A stretch of 64,000 bases of DNA from CAZHOV01 sp964534315 (GTDB taxonomy: Bacteria > Bacteroidota > Bacteroidia > Chitinophagales > Saprospiraceae): NCBI GenBank assembly GCA_964534315.1, contig CAZHOV010000006.1, positions 7,166 to 71,165 of the forward strand, written 5' to 3'. The translations under genes and the position numbers were made by a program. Of the stretch, positions 53,672-61,897 are shown piece after piece (position 1 is the first letter of the stretch; every line of letters begins with the position of its first letter). The notes under the pieces were generated by a model that saw only the letters and a list, made by a program, of their open reading frames with translations, was not told the origin of the DNA and ran no database searches.

Positions 53672-54703
53672 TTATTCCTTAATGAACGGATAATCCTCTT
53701 GTAAATAATTGTCGGTATACAATTCAGACGGATCCGGGAAAGGAGAATCCTCGGCAAATTTGGTTGCCTCCTCAATCTCTTCCTTGATATTACCTTTAAT
53801 TTCGTTGATCTCGTCTTCCGAAGCAATTTTGTTTTCAAGCATTTTGGCTTCGATCATTTTAACCGGGTCCTTTCCTTTGTACTCATTCAATTCGTCTTTA
53901 GTTCGATACTTGGCCGGATCGGAAACAGAGTGGCCTTTATATCGGTAGGTCTTAATTTCCAGAAAATAAGGCCCTTTTCCGGAGCGAACGTGTTCGGCTG
54001 CTTTTTCAAATGCTTCGTGGACAGATTCCGGATTCATACCGTCAACGGGTTCTGAGGGCATATCATAACCCGATCCCAGTTTGTAAATATCCGGTACGTT
54101 AGTGGTTCGGTCAACTGAAGTACCCATTGCATAGTGATTATTTTCACAGACGTAGATAACCGGCAAATTCCACGTCATGGCCATATTGAAAGACTCATGC
54201 AAAGAACCCTGGCGGGCAGCTCCGTCACCAAACATCGTAACACAAAGTAGATCTGTACCCTTGTATTTCTCGGCAAAGGCAATGCCTGTACCAATGGGGA
54301 TCTGCGCCCCTACAATACCATTTCCGCCAAAATAGCGATGTTCTTTGGAAAAGAAGTGCATAGACCCTCCTTTACCTTTATTCGCTCCGGTAGACTTACC
54401 GAATAATTCAGCCATACAGGCTTTAGTCGTCAATCCTCTCGAAATGGCAGTTCCGTGTTGCCGGTAGGCGGTGACTACTGCATCATCCGTACGGATACCA
54501 GTCAACATCCCTGCAGCTATGGCTTCCTGACCAATGTATACGTGCAAAAATCCTCTGATTTTCTGTTTGCTGTACATCATCAACGCCCGCTCTTCAAACT
54601 TTCGAATGCGGAACATCAATTCAAACCATTTCAAATAGGTTTCCTTACTGTAGGATTTTTCTTTCTTACCTTTCTTAGTAGACTTTTCAGCGACTTGTGC
54701 CAT
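53672..54703 (-). CDS. pdhA: Pyruvate dehydrogenase E1 component, alpha subunit
   Basis: Thiamine-diphosphate subunit that decarboxylates pyruvate in the pyruvate dehydrogenase complex. The 343 residues include YIGQEAIAAGMLTGIRTDD, GKGGSMHFFSKE, the TPP motif beginning GDGAARQGSLHESFNMA and ending VCENNHYAMG, and the phosphorylation-loop-like YRYKGHSVSDPAKYRTKDE. A lysine-rich lead (AEKSTKKGKKEK) precedes the domain. The E1 beta and E2 genes are not next to it, so subunits are encoded at separate loci, as is common in Bacteroidota. Confidence 0.95.
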   Translation of the reverse strand: MAQVAEKSTKKGKKEKSYSKETYLKWFELMFRIRKFEERALMMYSKQKIRGFLHVYIGQEAIAAGMLTGIRTDDAVVTAYRQHGTAISRGLTTKACMAELFGKSTGANKGKGGSMHFFSKEHRYFGGNGIVGAQIPIGTGIAFAEKYKGTDLLCVTMFGDGAARQGSLHESFNMAMTWNLPVIYVCENNHYAMGTSVDRTTNVPDIYKLGSGYDMPSEPVDGMNPESVHEAFEKAAEHVRSGKGPYFLEIKTYRYKGHSVSDPAKYRTKDELNEYKGKDPVKMIEAKMLENKIASEDEINEIKGNIKEEIEEATKFAEDSPFPDPSELYTDNYLQEDYPFIKE

Positions 54704-54919
54704 GGTTTTTAATTTTTTTCGATTTCCTTTTAAATAAGTTGAGTATTTTTGGGATTTAGATAAAATATATAGTTTATCTTATCTTAATCCCCCTTCACTT
54801 GCCTCCTTCATAATAACACTGAATATAATAGACTGTTTGCTCCTACGCAACTTCTGCAGCAAAATTAAACAAAATTAATTTATCCGAAACACACAAAAAA
54901 GAAAACAAGTAGGTATTTA

Positions 54920-56782
54920 CTATTCCGGCGCGGCGCTAAAATTCACATCGCCCACTTTAATTCCCGTCAATTGAATATTCTGCCAGTGTACGGGTAAGTC
55001 ATCAATATTTATATTTTCAGGTAAGAAACGCCATGAAGTATTATTCGGGAATTCCGTACTCAAACCAAGGATTACCTTTTGTAACTGAACGATATCAAAG
55101 GTGGTAATTGTTCCATTATTATCCACATCGGCTGCGATCAATTGGCGGGTATCATTAAGAGGTTCTATCTGTAAAATATGCTTCTGCATGATCACTCCGT
55201 CAAAAGTGGTAACGCCGTTATCAATTCCGGTATCTTTTTCAAAGCGAACACTCTGTTGTTGCCCGCGTAATACAAATGGAAACGAAAACAACCCTTCTGA
55301 ATCTGTGGTGACAGTATCCTGTATGGCTCCCTCAAGGATCACCTGAACGCCTGCGAGTCCTTCACCCGTAGGCGTAACAATTAATCCGCCCAAATTGAAT
55401 AGCGTATCTGACGGAATAAAAGGGTCTTCAGTAAGCGGGTTGGCAGAACCTGGAGCGAGCCAATCCTGTAAGCGGGTTTCGGGGGTAGCCCCTTCGTCCC
55501 ACGACTTTGTCAGGCGTCCGTGGTAGGTTATATTTGAGTTGCAATCAGCCATTCCTCCATGCAACTGAGCTACAATACGCCCTTCCGGATTGAATAATGG
55601 CGATCCTGAAGAACCGCCTTCCATCGTTCCTTCATCAAAAATCACCTTAAAGTGATGATTTGCAGGTGTTTGAACCCCATTATTCCATTGTATGGGGGTG
55701 GGTTGAATAACTAAAGGGTCTGCATCATGCGAATATTTTTTTACATCTCCATTCGGATGATGAATAAAAAAGCCTTCTGAAGGAATTGCATTGGGACTTC
55801 GGTCCCAACCGGTAAAGTATGGGTCAAAAACATACGGAATGCCGTAATCCAATTGAAAAAGCAGAAAATCACTTTCTTCCCTACCGGCTATCACCTGACA
55901 GCCCAATAAAGAATAATAACCAGGCTCGTTAGGGGAAGAGTTGCAGGTAGGAAATTCATATTGAAAATCAAATCGCCACAAGCTGTAAATCGGAGTAAAA
56001 TCAGCTTGGCAGTGGTATGCGCTAAGCAAATAGGGGAAACCATTATTTTCTGTGGTATTGATCAGAGCGCCGCTACACCAGCCAACTCCTTCTTCAAAGA
56101 CTCTTAGTATTCTGGAAATTCCTTTTTTGTGCTCTTGCCAATTAGTCGCTTCAGGGCAATTGACATTAATATGGCAGGGTAGTGCATCTCCAAAACCTTG
56201 CCCTTCTTTGACTTGAAAAGGATAATCAGACTGAATACGCTGAGGCTCGTAACAATACATAAGCTTCGAGCAATGCAGTTGGGTTAAGCCCTTGAAAAGT
56301 GCCGGTTCGTACAGCTCAATGATCAGTGATTCGTCGTGGATAATTCCGGCAAGAAAATCATTGGTTGGCCGGTTATTTTGATCAGTATATGCTCCGAGAA
56401 TCTGATTGTAAACAGGATCATAAACGAAGAGTTTTGCTCCGGGAGGCAACCAAAATTGATCAAATAAAACGATTAGCCCTTTAGCACCCGGAGCTTCAAT
56501 TTTTAAGCGCCAGATGCGGTCGCCGTTGTCAAGGGTAGTCCAACTTCCGGCAGAGAGATCTGCATTCAGTGGGCGTGGAACACCAAACCGATTTGTGCCG
56601 GAGTGGTCGGCATCGGTTCGTCTGACCTCTTCCATATCGGGAGCAGACACACTAAAGGTATTAAAAGGAAGTTGCTCTTCGAGTTCAAAACTGGGTGGGT
56701 ATCCTCCGGATGGCAGTTGAGCACTGCCGGGAATGCTACCTATAAGGATTAAAAAATACCATAGTAAAATCTGACGCTTCAT
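54920..56782 (-). CDS. Secreted lysyl-endopeptidase-like serine protease with dockerin-like tail
   Basis: A 620-residue exported protein. A signal peptide (1-21) precedes a pro-region and a chymotrypsin-fold protease resembling bacterial lysyl endopeptidase. The catalytic residues are probably His257 in LLSAYHCQ, Asp305 in EESDFLLFQ and Ser392 in GGSSGSPLF. Conserved cysteines nearby (C203, C209, C236) suggest disulphides. A carboxypeptidase-regulatory-like beta domain (about 460-540) follows. The tail (about 545-615) has dockerin-type calcium loops, DVDNNGTITTFDIVQLQKVILG and VGDVN. There is no T9SS sorting domain, so the tail may bind a cohesin-like partner or simply stabilise the protein. 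It degrades extracellular protein; the preferred site is inferred. Confidence 0.85.
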   Translation of the reverse strand: MKRQILLWYFLILIGSIPGSAQLPSGGYPPSFELEEQLPFNTFSVSAPDMEEVRRTDADHSGTNRFGVPRPLNADLSAGSWTTLDNGDRIWRLKIEAPGAKGLIVLFDQFWLPPGAKLFVYDPVYNQILGAYTDQNNRPTNDFLAGIIHDESLIIELYEPALFKGLTQLHCSKLMYCYEPQRIQSDYPFQVKEGQGFGDALPCHINVNCPEATNWQEHKKGISRILRVFEEGVGWCSGALINTTENNGFPYLLSAYHCQADFTPIYSLWRFDFQYEFPTCNSSPNEPGYYSLLGCQVIAGREESDFLLFQLDYGIPYVFDPYFTGWDRSPNAIPSEGFFIHHPNGDVKKYSHDADPLVIQPTPIQWNNGVQTPANHHFKVIFDEGTMEGGSSGSPLFNPEGRIVAQLHGGMADCNSNITYHGRLTKSWDEGATPETRLQDWLAPGSANPLTEDPFIPSDTLFNLGGLIVTPTGEGLAGVQVILEGAIQDTVTTDSEGLFSFPFVLRGQQQSVRFEKDTGIDNGVTTFDGVIMQKHILQIEPLNDTRQLIAADVDNNGTITTFDIVQLQKVILGLSTEFPNNTSWRFLPENINIDDLPVHWQNIQLTGIKVGDVNFSAAPE

Positions 56783-56804
56783 AGACCTTCTTTAACGGAT
56801 TTTC

Positions 56805-57629
56805 TTAAATAAGGTTATGATTTTTCAACAAGTCTTCCATTTGCTGTTGGTACTCCAATGCTTTGTTTCTGGCCTGAAGGGCAAAATCTACGCCATCACC
56901 GGCATAGATTATAGAGCGGGAAGAATTGATCAGGATGCCAATTTCATCGTTGATAGCTGCCGATGCAATCTCCTGGAGGTTACCACCCTGGGCCCCCACG
57001 CCAGGGATTAGCAAAAAGTAATCGGGAATAATCGATCGGACAAATTTTATTTCAGAGGGATGAGTAGCGCCCACCACAAACATCATTTCTTGCGGGCTAG
57101 CCCATTCTTTGCTGGTTTCTATTACTTTTTGATAGAGTTTTTGATCGTTACCGACAGGAAGAAACTGAAAGTCTTTGCTTCCTTTATTGGAAGTGAGGGC
57201 TAATAAAATAACCCATTTCCCCTCGAATCCTAAAAAAGGAGAAACCGAATCGACCCCCATATAGGGAGCTATAGTTAACGCATCTACATCTAGCTGGTGG
57301 AAGAAAGCATTAGCGTATTTGGCGGAGGTATTACCAATGTCGCCTCTTTTGGCATCGGCAATAACAAAGATGTCATCGGGTATGTAATTGATGGTTTTTT
57401 CTAAAGATCGCCACCCCGAAGCGCCGTATTGTTCGTAAAAGGCAAGATTAGGTTTGTAGGCAACACAGAGGTCTTTAGTTTGGTCGATTATACTTTTATT
57501 AAATTCGAAAACCGGGTCTTCCTGATTACGAAGGAAAGTGGGGATGCGCTGGATGTCGGTATCCAGTCCGATACAAAGAAAAGAGCCTTTTTCTTTGATC
57601 TGATCAATCAATTTAGCTTTTGAAAACAT
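56805..57629 (-). CDS. pyrF: Orotidine 5'-phosphate decarboxylase
   Basis: Last step of UMP synthesis. The 274 residues are the longer type 2 form. Active-site residues lie in VIADAKRGDIGNTSAKYANA (D92, K94, D97), with the substrate loop FLCIGLDTD near the start and FLLIPGVGAQGGN plus ILINSSRSIIYAG at the C-terminal phosphate site. It is the first of three consecutive minus-strand genes with nifU-like and mrp upstream (3 and 58 bases apart). This suggests co-transcription, although the functions differ. Confidence 0.95.
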   Translation of the reverse strand: MFSKAKLIDQIKEKGSFLCIGLDTDIQRIPTFLRNQEDPVFEFNKSIIDQTKDLCVAYKPNLAFYEQYGASGWRSLEKTINYIPDDIFVIADAKRGDIGNTSAKYANAFFHQLDVDALTIAPYMGVDSVSPFLGFEGKWVILLALTSNKGSKDFQFLPVGNDQKLYQKVIETSKEWASPQEMMFVVGATHPSEIKFVRSIIPDYFLLIPGVGAQGGNLQEIASAAINDEIGILINSSRSIIYAGDGVDFALQARNKALEYQQQMEDLLKNHNLI

Positions 57630-57632
57630 CCG

Positions 57633-57890
57633 TTAAGAAAGTCCGTTTACTGCTTCAACTTGCTGGATTTCTGGAATCCTTCCGCGAAGAGATTCTGCAA
57701 CACCAGCTTTAAGCGTTATTTCTGACATGGCGCACTGCTCGCAACTTCCCAACCATTTAATTTTCACGACCATATCTTCTGTAACATCTACGAGTTCAAC
57801 ATCTCCACCGTCCACCCTGAGATGCGGCCGCACATCTTCCAACGCCAGATCAATCCTTTTGAGCAGTTTTATTTTATCTTGATTAGACAT
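57633..57890 (-). CDS. NifU C-terminal-domain Fe-S scaffold protein
   Basis: An 85-residue NifU/NfuA-type domain that binds a [4Fe-4S] cluster between subunits. The signature WLGSCEQCAMSEITLKAGV contains the CxxC pair, and LRVDGGDVELVDV is the typical strand region. The small size matches stand-alone Nfu domains. It lies between mrp and pyrF. Together with mrp (another Fe-S carrier) it forms a compact Fe-S delivery pair. Confidence 0.93.
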   Translation of the reverse strand: MSNQDKIKLLKRIDLALEDVRPHLRVDGGDVELVDVTEDMVVKIKWLGSCEQCAMSEITLKAGVAESLRGRIPEIQQVEAVNGLS

Positions 57891-57948
57891 AGACTTTATT
57901 TAAATAACAAATTACACAACTATTCCTAAAACACCAAAAAATTACACA

Positions 57949-59046
57949 CTATTGTAGGTTTATTTTTACTTGCTGTGTAGGTGAAATGGATTCGTTTCGC
58001 AGGGCCACTTGCCTTGCTGTGTTTTGAGCCAAATTATTAAACGCTATCAACGATTGTTTGTCACCCTCCAGGATGATCGGTTTTCCGGAATCTCCCGATT
58101 CACGTATTCCTTGAACAATAGGGATCTGACCTAGAAGTACCGTATTGCCCATCTTTGCCAGTTTTTTTCCTCCTCCTTCGCCAAAGAGGAAATACTTATT
58201 GTTAGGAAGTTCTTTAGGGGTAAACCAAGACATATTTTCTACGACTCCCAAAATGGGAACTTCTACTGAAGGTAATCGGAACATATTCATGGCTTTCACC
58301 GCATCGGCAACCGCTACCTCCTGAGGAGTGGTAACAATCACTGCTCCGGTAACGGGCACAGTTTGTACGAGGGTGAGTTGGATATCGCCTGTTCCGGGTG
58401 GGAGATCGATGACCAAATAATCCAGATCAGGCCATACGCAATCCATGAAAAATTGTTTGATAATTGCGGCCAAACGAGGTCCTCGAAGAACAACCGCTTG
58501 CTCAGGATCGATGATAAACCCGATAGACATGATCGGAATTCCGTATTGCTGAAGCGGAACAATTTTGGGTTGCCCATGGATGGTCTGTGTCTTGGGGCGT
58601 TTTCCTACTAATCCAAACATAGTAGGCATCGACGGTCCATAAAGATCGGCATCGATCAATCCGACTTTTGCTCCCAAAGCTTTTAGCCCGAGAGCCAGAT
58701 TGGCTGAGACCGTAGATTTTCCAACGCCCCCCTTACCCGAAGCCACCGCAATGATATTTTTAATGTGCGGGAGCGGACTGGTACTTTCCTGAGGTACAAA
58801 TGCTGATTGGGACTTGACGTGAACATTTACATTGGCATCAGGATAGATTTCCTGAATCGCGGCAATGCAGGCAAAATTCATTTCAGATTTACCTGCCATA
58901 TTGACATTGGGGAGCTCAAGTGTAAAATTTACATCTTTTCCTTCAACAATAAGGTCTCGAACTAAATTTAATGTAATGATATCCTGGCCGGTGGCGGGAT
59001 CCTGGACTTTCGTAAGCGCTTTTACAATTTTTGTTTTATCGTACAT
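57949..59046 (-). CDS. mrp: Mrp/NBP35-type Fe-S carrier ATPase, CxxC absent
   Basis: A 365-residue P-loop protein that passes Fe-S clusters to apo-proteins. An N-terminal DUF59 (MIP18-like) domain (about 1-80) precedes the ATPase. The deviant Walker motif is VASGKGGVGKSTVSANL (104-112), followed by LIDADLYGPSMP and YLVIDLPPGTGDIQLTL. In E. coli and Salmonella homologues a CxxC after ENMS(Y/W)F holds the cluster; here that stretch reads ENMSWFTPKELPNNKYF with no cysteines. Cluster binding must therefore differ or depend on the neighbouring NifU-type protein. That last point is inference. Confidence 0.92.
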   Translation of the reverse strand: MYDKTKIVKALTKVQDPATGQDIITLNLVRDLIVEGKDVNFTLELPNVNMAGKSEMNFACIAAIQEIYPDANVNVHVKSQSAFVPQESTSPLPHIKNIIAVASGKGGVGKSTVSANLALGLKALGAKVGLIDADLYGPSMPTMFGLVGKRPKTQTIHGQPKIVPLQQYGIPIMSIGFIIDPEQAVVLRGPRLAAIIKQFFMDCVWPDLDYLVIDLPPGTGDIQLTLVQTVPVTGAVIVTTPQEVAVADAVKAMNMFRLPSVEVPILGVVENMSWFTPKELPNNKYFLFGEGGGKKLAKMGNTVLLGQIPIVQGIRESGDSGKPIILEGDKQSLIAFNNLAQNTARQVALRNESISPTQQVKINLQ

Positions 59047-59154
59047 ATAAATTACTATTCATTAACTACAATTATACAATAATTAACAAACAAATAGAGC
59101 TTCTGTTTGACATTTAATATTTCATATGAATCATTTTACTACTTTTGCAGGGCT

Positions 59155-61164
59155 ATGAATGTTTACTACAATTTATCCGAACTGCCCGATTTTAATAATG
59201 CTGTTGTAACTATTGGTTCCTTTGACGGGGTGCATACGGGACATCAGCGCATTTTGGAGCGGGTTAACCAAATTGCCGGGGCAGTGGAAGGGGAAAGTAT
59301 TGTCATTACCTTCCATCCTCACCCTCGGCGTGTCATTTATCCTGACCAGAACGATCTCAAACTGCTTAGCACGATCAATGAAAAAGTCGAATTACTTGAT
59401 CGTTTTCGTATCGATCATGTTGTGGTGGTTCCTTTCACTAAAGCGTTTTCACAACAAACACCTGAGGCTTACATAAAGGAATTTTTATTCGAAAAATTTA
59501 AACCAGCCTGTTTGGTGATCGGCTACGATCATCGCTTTGGAAAAGACAGAGCCGGCGATATCAACTATTTAAAAAAGTTTAAAAACCAGACCGACTTTGA
59601 GATTGTCGAGATAAAAAAACAAGAAGTAGAGGATATTACTGTCAGCTCAACCAAAATAAGAAAGGCGCTGGACAAAGGCGATATAACTACTGCCAATCAC
59701 CTGCTAAATTATTTTTATTCCCTTAGCGGCATTGTTGTTCACGGGCAGGGTGTGGGAGAAACGATTGGTTTTCCTACTGCCAATGTAGAAGTCCAGGACC
59801 AGCATAAGTTGATTCCTGCTGATGGGATCTATGCTGTTCGCGTTTACCATCAGAATACCCGGTACAAAGGAATGCTTTATATCGGAACCCGTCCTGTTTT
59901 AAAAAACCACCACAATCGAACTATTGAAGTTAATGTGTTTGATTTCGATAAATCTATTTACGGGGATCCCATCAAAATTGAATTTATTAAAAAGCTACGT
60001 AATGATTTGCCTTTTGAAAAGATGGAACTGTTACAGGAGCAATTGCTGGTAGATAAAGAGCAATCACTTTCTATTTTGGAAATATTTGAGCAGGAAGAAG
60101 AAGCAAGGATGAAAGCACAAAACCTTCCAGAAGCATCAGTTGTCATTCTCAATTATAATGGGAAAGATTATCTGCAGCAGTTTCTGCCGGGAGTACTGGA
60201 GAGTACGTTCCAAAATAAGCGGATTATCGTAGCGGATAATGGATCGAATGACGGATCGCTGGAGCTGCTCCGAAAAGAATTTCCTTCAGTAGAAATCATT
60301 GATCTTAAAAAAAATTATGGCTTTGCCGGAGGATATAACGAGGCCTTGAAAGCAATTAAAACGGATTACTTTATCTTACTCAATTCAGATGTAGAAGCAA
60401 CGGGTAATTGGTTGGAGCCACTCATTGAATTAATGGAAAAAGACCCTTCTGTAGGCGCCTGTCAACCCAAGATTCGTTCCTATCACCATCGTGACAGTTT
60501 TGAATATGCGGGTGCTTCCGGAGGATGGCTGGACGTGCTGGGATATCCCTTTTGTAGAGGCAGAATATTTGATGCAATTGAAAAGGATCATGGACAATAC
60601 GATAATGTGGATGAAATTTTTTGGGCAACGGGAGCAGCTATGGTTATTCGTCCTCAGCTCTTTCATCAATTGGAGGGGTTTGATGCAGATCATTTTGCGC
60701 ATCTCGAAGAAATTGATCTGTGCTGGAGAATACGGCGAGCAGGTTACAAGATCATGGTCCAACCGGCTTCCAAAGTTTTTCACGTGGGAGGAGGAACGCT
60801 TGATTATTTGAGCCCGCGCAAAACATATCTCAATTTCCGCAATAGTCTTTATACTCTTTTAAAAAATGAACCTATTGGCAAACTACTTTGGCTCTTGCCT
60901 TTCCGGATGATTCTCGACGGTATGGCAGGAGTGTTGTTCCTCACGGAACGTAAATTCTCACATATCGGAGCCATTCTCAGCGCTCATATTAAATTTTACA
61001 GCTCTTTCGCCTATTTAATAAAAAAGAGAAAACATTATCGGGAATTAATTGAAAAGGTTAGCATTTCCTCTCCCTTAAAGGAAAGAGGCCTGTTTAAAGG
61101 AAGTATCGTCTGGAACTATTACGGGCGAAAAAAAAGAAAGTTCAGTGAGTTATTACACAGATAA
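59155..61164 (+). CDS. ribF: Fusion of RibF (flavokinase/FAD synthetase) and a GT2 glycosyltransferase
   Basis: A 669-residue protein. Residues about 1-308 are RibF: GSFDGVHTGHQRIL (FAD synthetase nucleotide site), TFHPHPRRV, VIGYDHRFGKDRAGD, VSSTKIRKAL and the kinase motif GETIGFPTANVE. After a short Glu-rich linker, residues about 328-669 form a complete GT2 glycosyltransferase: VVILNYNGKDYLQQF, VADNGSNDGS, LLNSDVEATGNW (donor/metal site), a LEEIDLCWRIRRAGYK block and a C-terminal region with a hydrophobic segment. The frame stays open throughout, and an internal ATG at 60109 could start a separate GT2. The ATG at 59155 is the RibF start; upstream TTG extension is rejected. The rluA gene follows after 2 bases. 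Confidence 0.9.
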   Translation: MNVYYNLSELPDFNNAVVTIGSFDGVHTGHQRILERVNQIAGAVEGESIVITFHPHPRRVIYPDQNDLKLLSTINEKVELLDRFRIDHVVVVPFTKAFSQQTPEAYIKEFLFEKFKPACLVIGYDHRFGKDRAGDINYLKKFKNQTDFEIVEIKKQEVEDITVSSTKIRKALDKGDITTANHLLNYFYSLSGIVVHGQGVGETIGFPTANVEVQDQHKLIPADGIYAVRVYHQNTRYKGMLYIGTRPVLKNHHNRTIEVNVFDFDKSIYGDPIKIEFIKKLRNDLPFEKMELLQEQLLVDKEQSLSILEIFEQEEEARMKAQNLPEASVVILNYNGKDYLQQFLPGVLESTFQNKRIIVADNGSNDGSLELLRKEFPSVEIIDLKKNYGFAGGYNEALKAIKTDYFILLNSDVEATGNWLEPLIELMEKDPSVGACQPKIRSYHHRDSFEYAGASGGWLDVLGYPFCRGRIFDAIEKDHGQYDNVDEIFWATGAAMVIRPQLFHQLEGFDADHFAHLEEIDLCWRIRRAGYKIMVQPASKVFHVGGGTLDYLSPRKTYLNFRNSLYTLLKNEPIGKLLWLLPFRMILDGMAGVLFLTERKFSHIGAILSAHIKFYSSFAYLIKKRKHYRELIEKVSISSPLKERGLFKGSIVWNYYGRKKRKFSELLHR

Positions 61165-61166
61165 CT

Positions 61167-61892
61167 ATGGCAAAAAAAATTCCAGTACTTTTTGAAGATA
61201 ATCATCTGTTGATGATAAATAAACCTGCGGGAATATTGACCATCCCTGACCGGTATAGGCCGGAATTACCTAATTTACTTGATCATTTCAACCATCAATA
61301 TCCTTCTATATTTATTGTACACCGGCTCGACAAGGAAACCTCCGGAGTAATGGTTTTAGCAAAACAACCTGAAGCTCATCAAATCCTTAACCGGCAATTT
61401 GAGAAAAGAGTGGTGGAAAAGTATTACTTGGCTATTCTCGACGGCCAACTTAGTCCTGAAGTGGGTCAGATTGATCTGCCCATTGCTCCGGGTGCCCAGC
61501 CCGGAAAGATGGTGGTACATAAAAAAGGAAAATCAGCGTTGACGACTTATGAAACGATTGAGCAATTCAACCGATTCACCTTAGTTAGGGCAAGAATACA
61601 TACCGGACGCACCCATCAGGTACGGGTGCACTTTCAAGCAATAGGTTTTCCTCTCGCTGTAGATGCGGTATATGGAAAACGGGAAGCGCTTTTTGCTTCT
61701 GACATTAAACGGTTTGGCTTTAATCCGGGGCGCTCAGAAGACCCCAGGCCTTTGATTAATCGATCGGTGCTACATGCCGAACAACTAACTTTAAACCATC
61801 CCTATTCTAATGAACAGCTTTCTATTGAAGCACCTCTGCCAAAAGATTTTAGAGCGACCCTCAATCAACTTCGAAAATGGGATCGCCGGTAA
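61167..61892 (+). CDS. RluA-family rRNA/tRNA pseudouridine synthase
   Basis: A 241-residue enzyme that isomerises uridine to pseudouridine in RNA. The catalytic Asp sits in the family motif FIVHRLDKETSGVMVLAK, with LMINKPAGILT at the start and the ARIHTGRTHQVRVHFQAIGFPLAVD block downstream. There is no S4 RNA-binding domain, so it is a minimal form. The target position cannot be assigned. It is translationally close to the RibF-GT2 gene and convergent with the GWxTD gene. Confidence 0.93.
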   Translation: MAKKIPVLFEDNHLLMINKPAGILTIPDRYRPELPNLLDHFNHQYPSIFIVHRLDKETSGVMVLAKQPEAHQILNRQFEKRVVEKYYLAILDGQLSPEVGQIDLPIAPGAQPGKMVVHKKGKSALTTYETIEQFNRFTLVRARIHTGRTHQVRVHFQAIGFPLAVDAVYGKREALFASDIKRFGFNPGRSEDPRPLINRSVLHAEQLTLNHPYSNEQLSIEAPLPKDFRATLNQLRKWDRR

Positions 61893-61897
61893 ACAGG

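Noticed and set aside
60060..60140. Frameshift or missing stop joining RibF and GT2
   Set aside because: The frame is continuous with normal codon use and a linker typical of a real fusion, and no out-of-frame match was seen. It cannot be excluded without reads.
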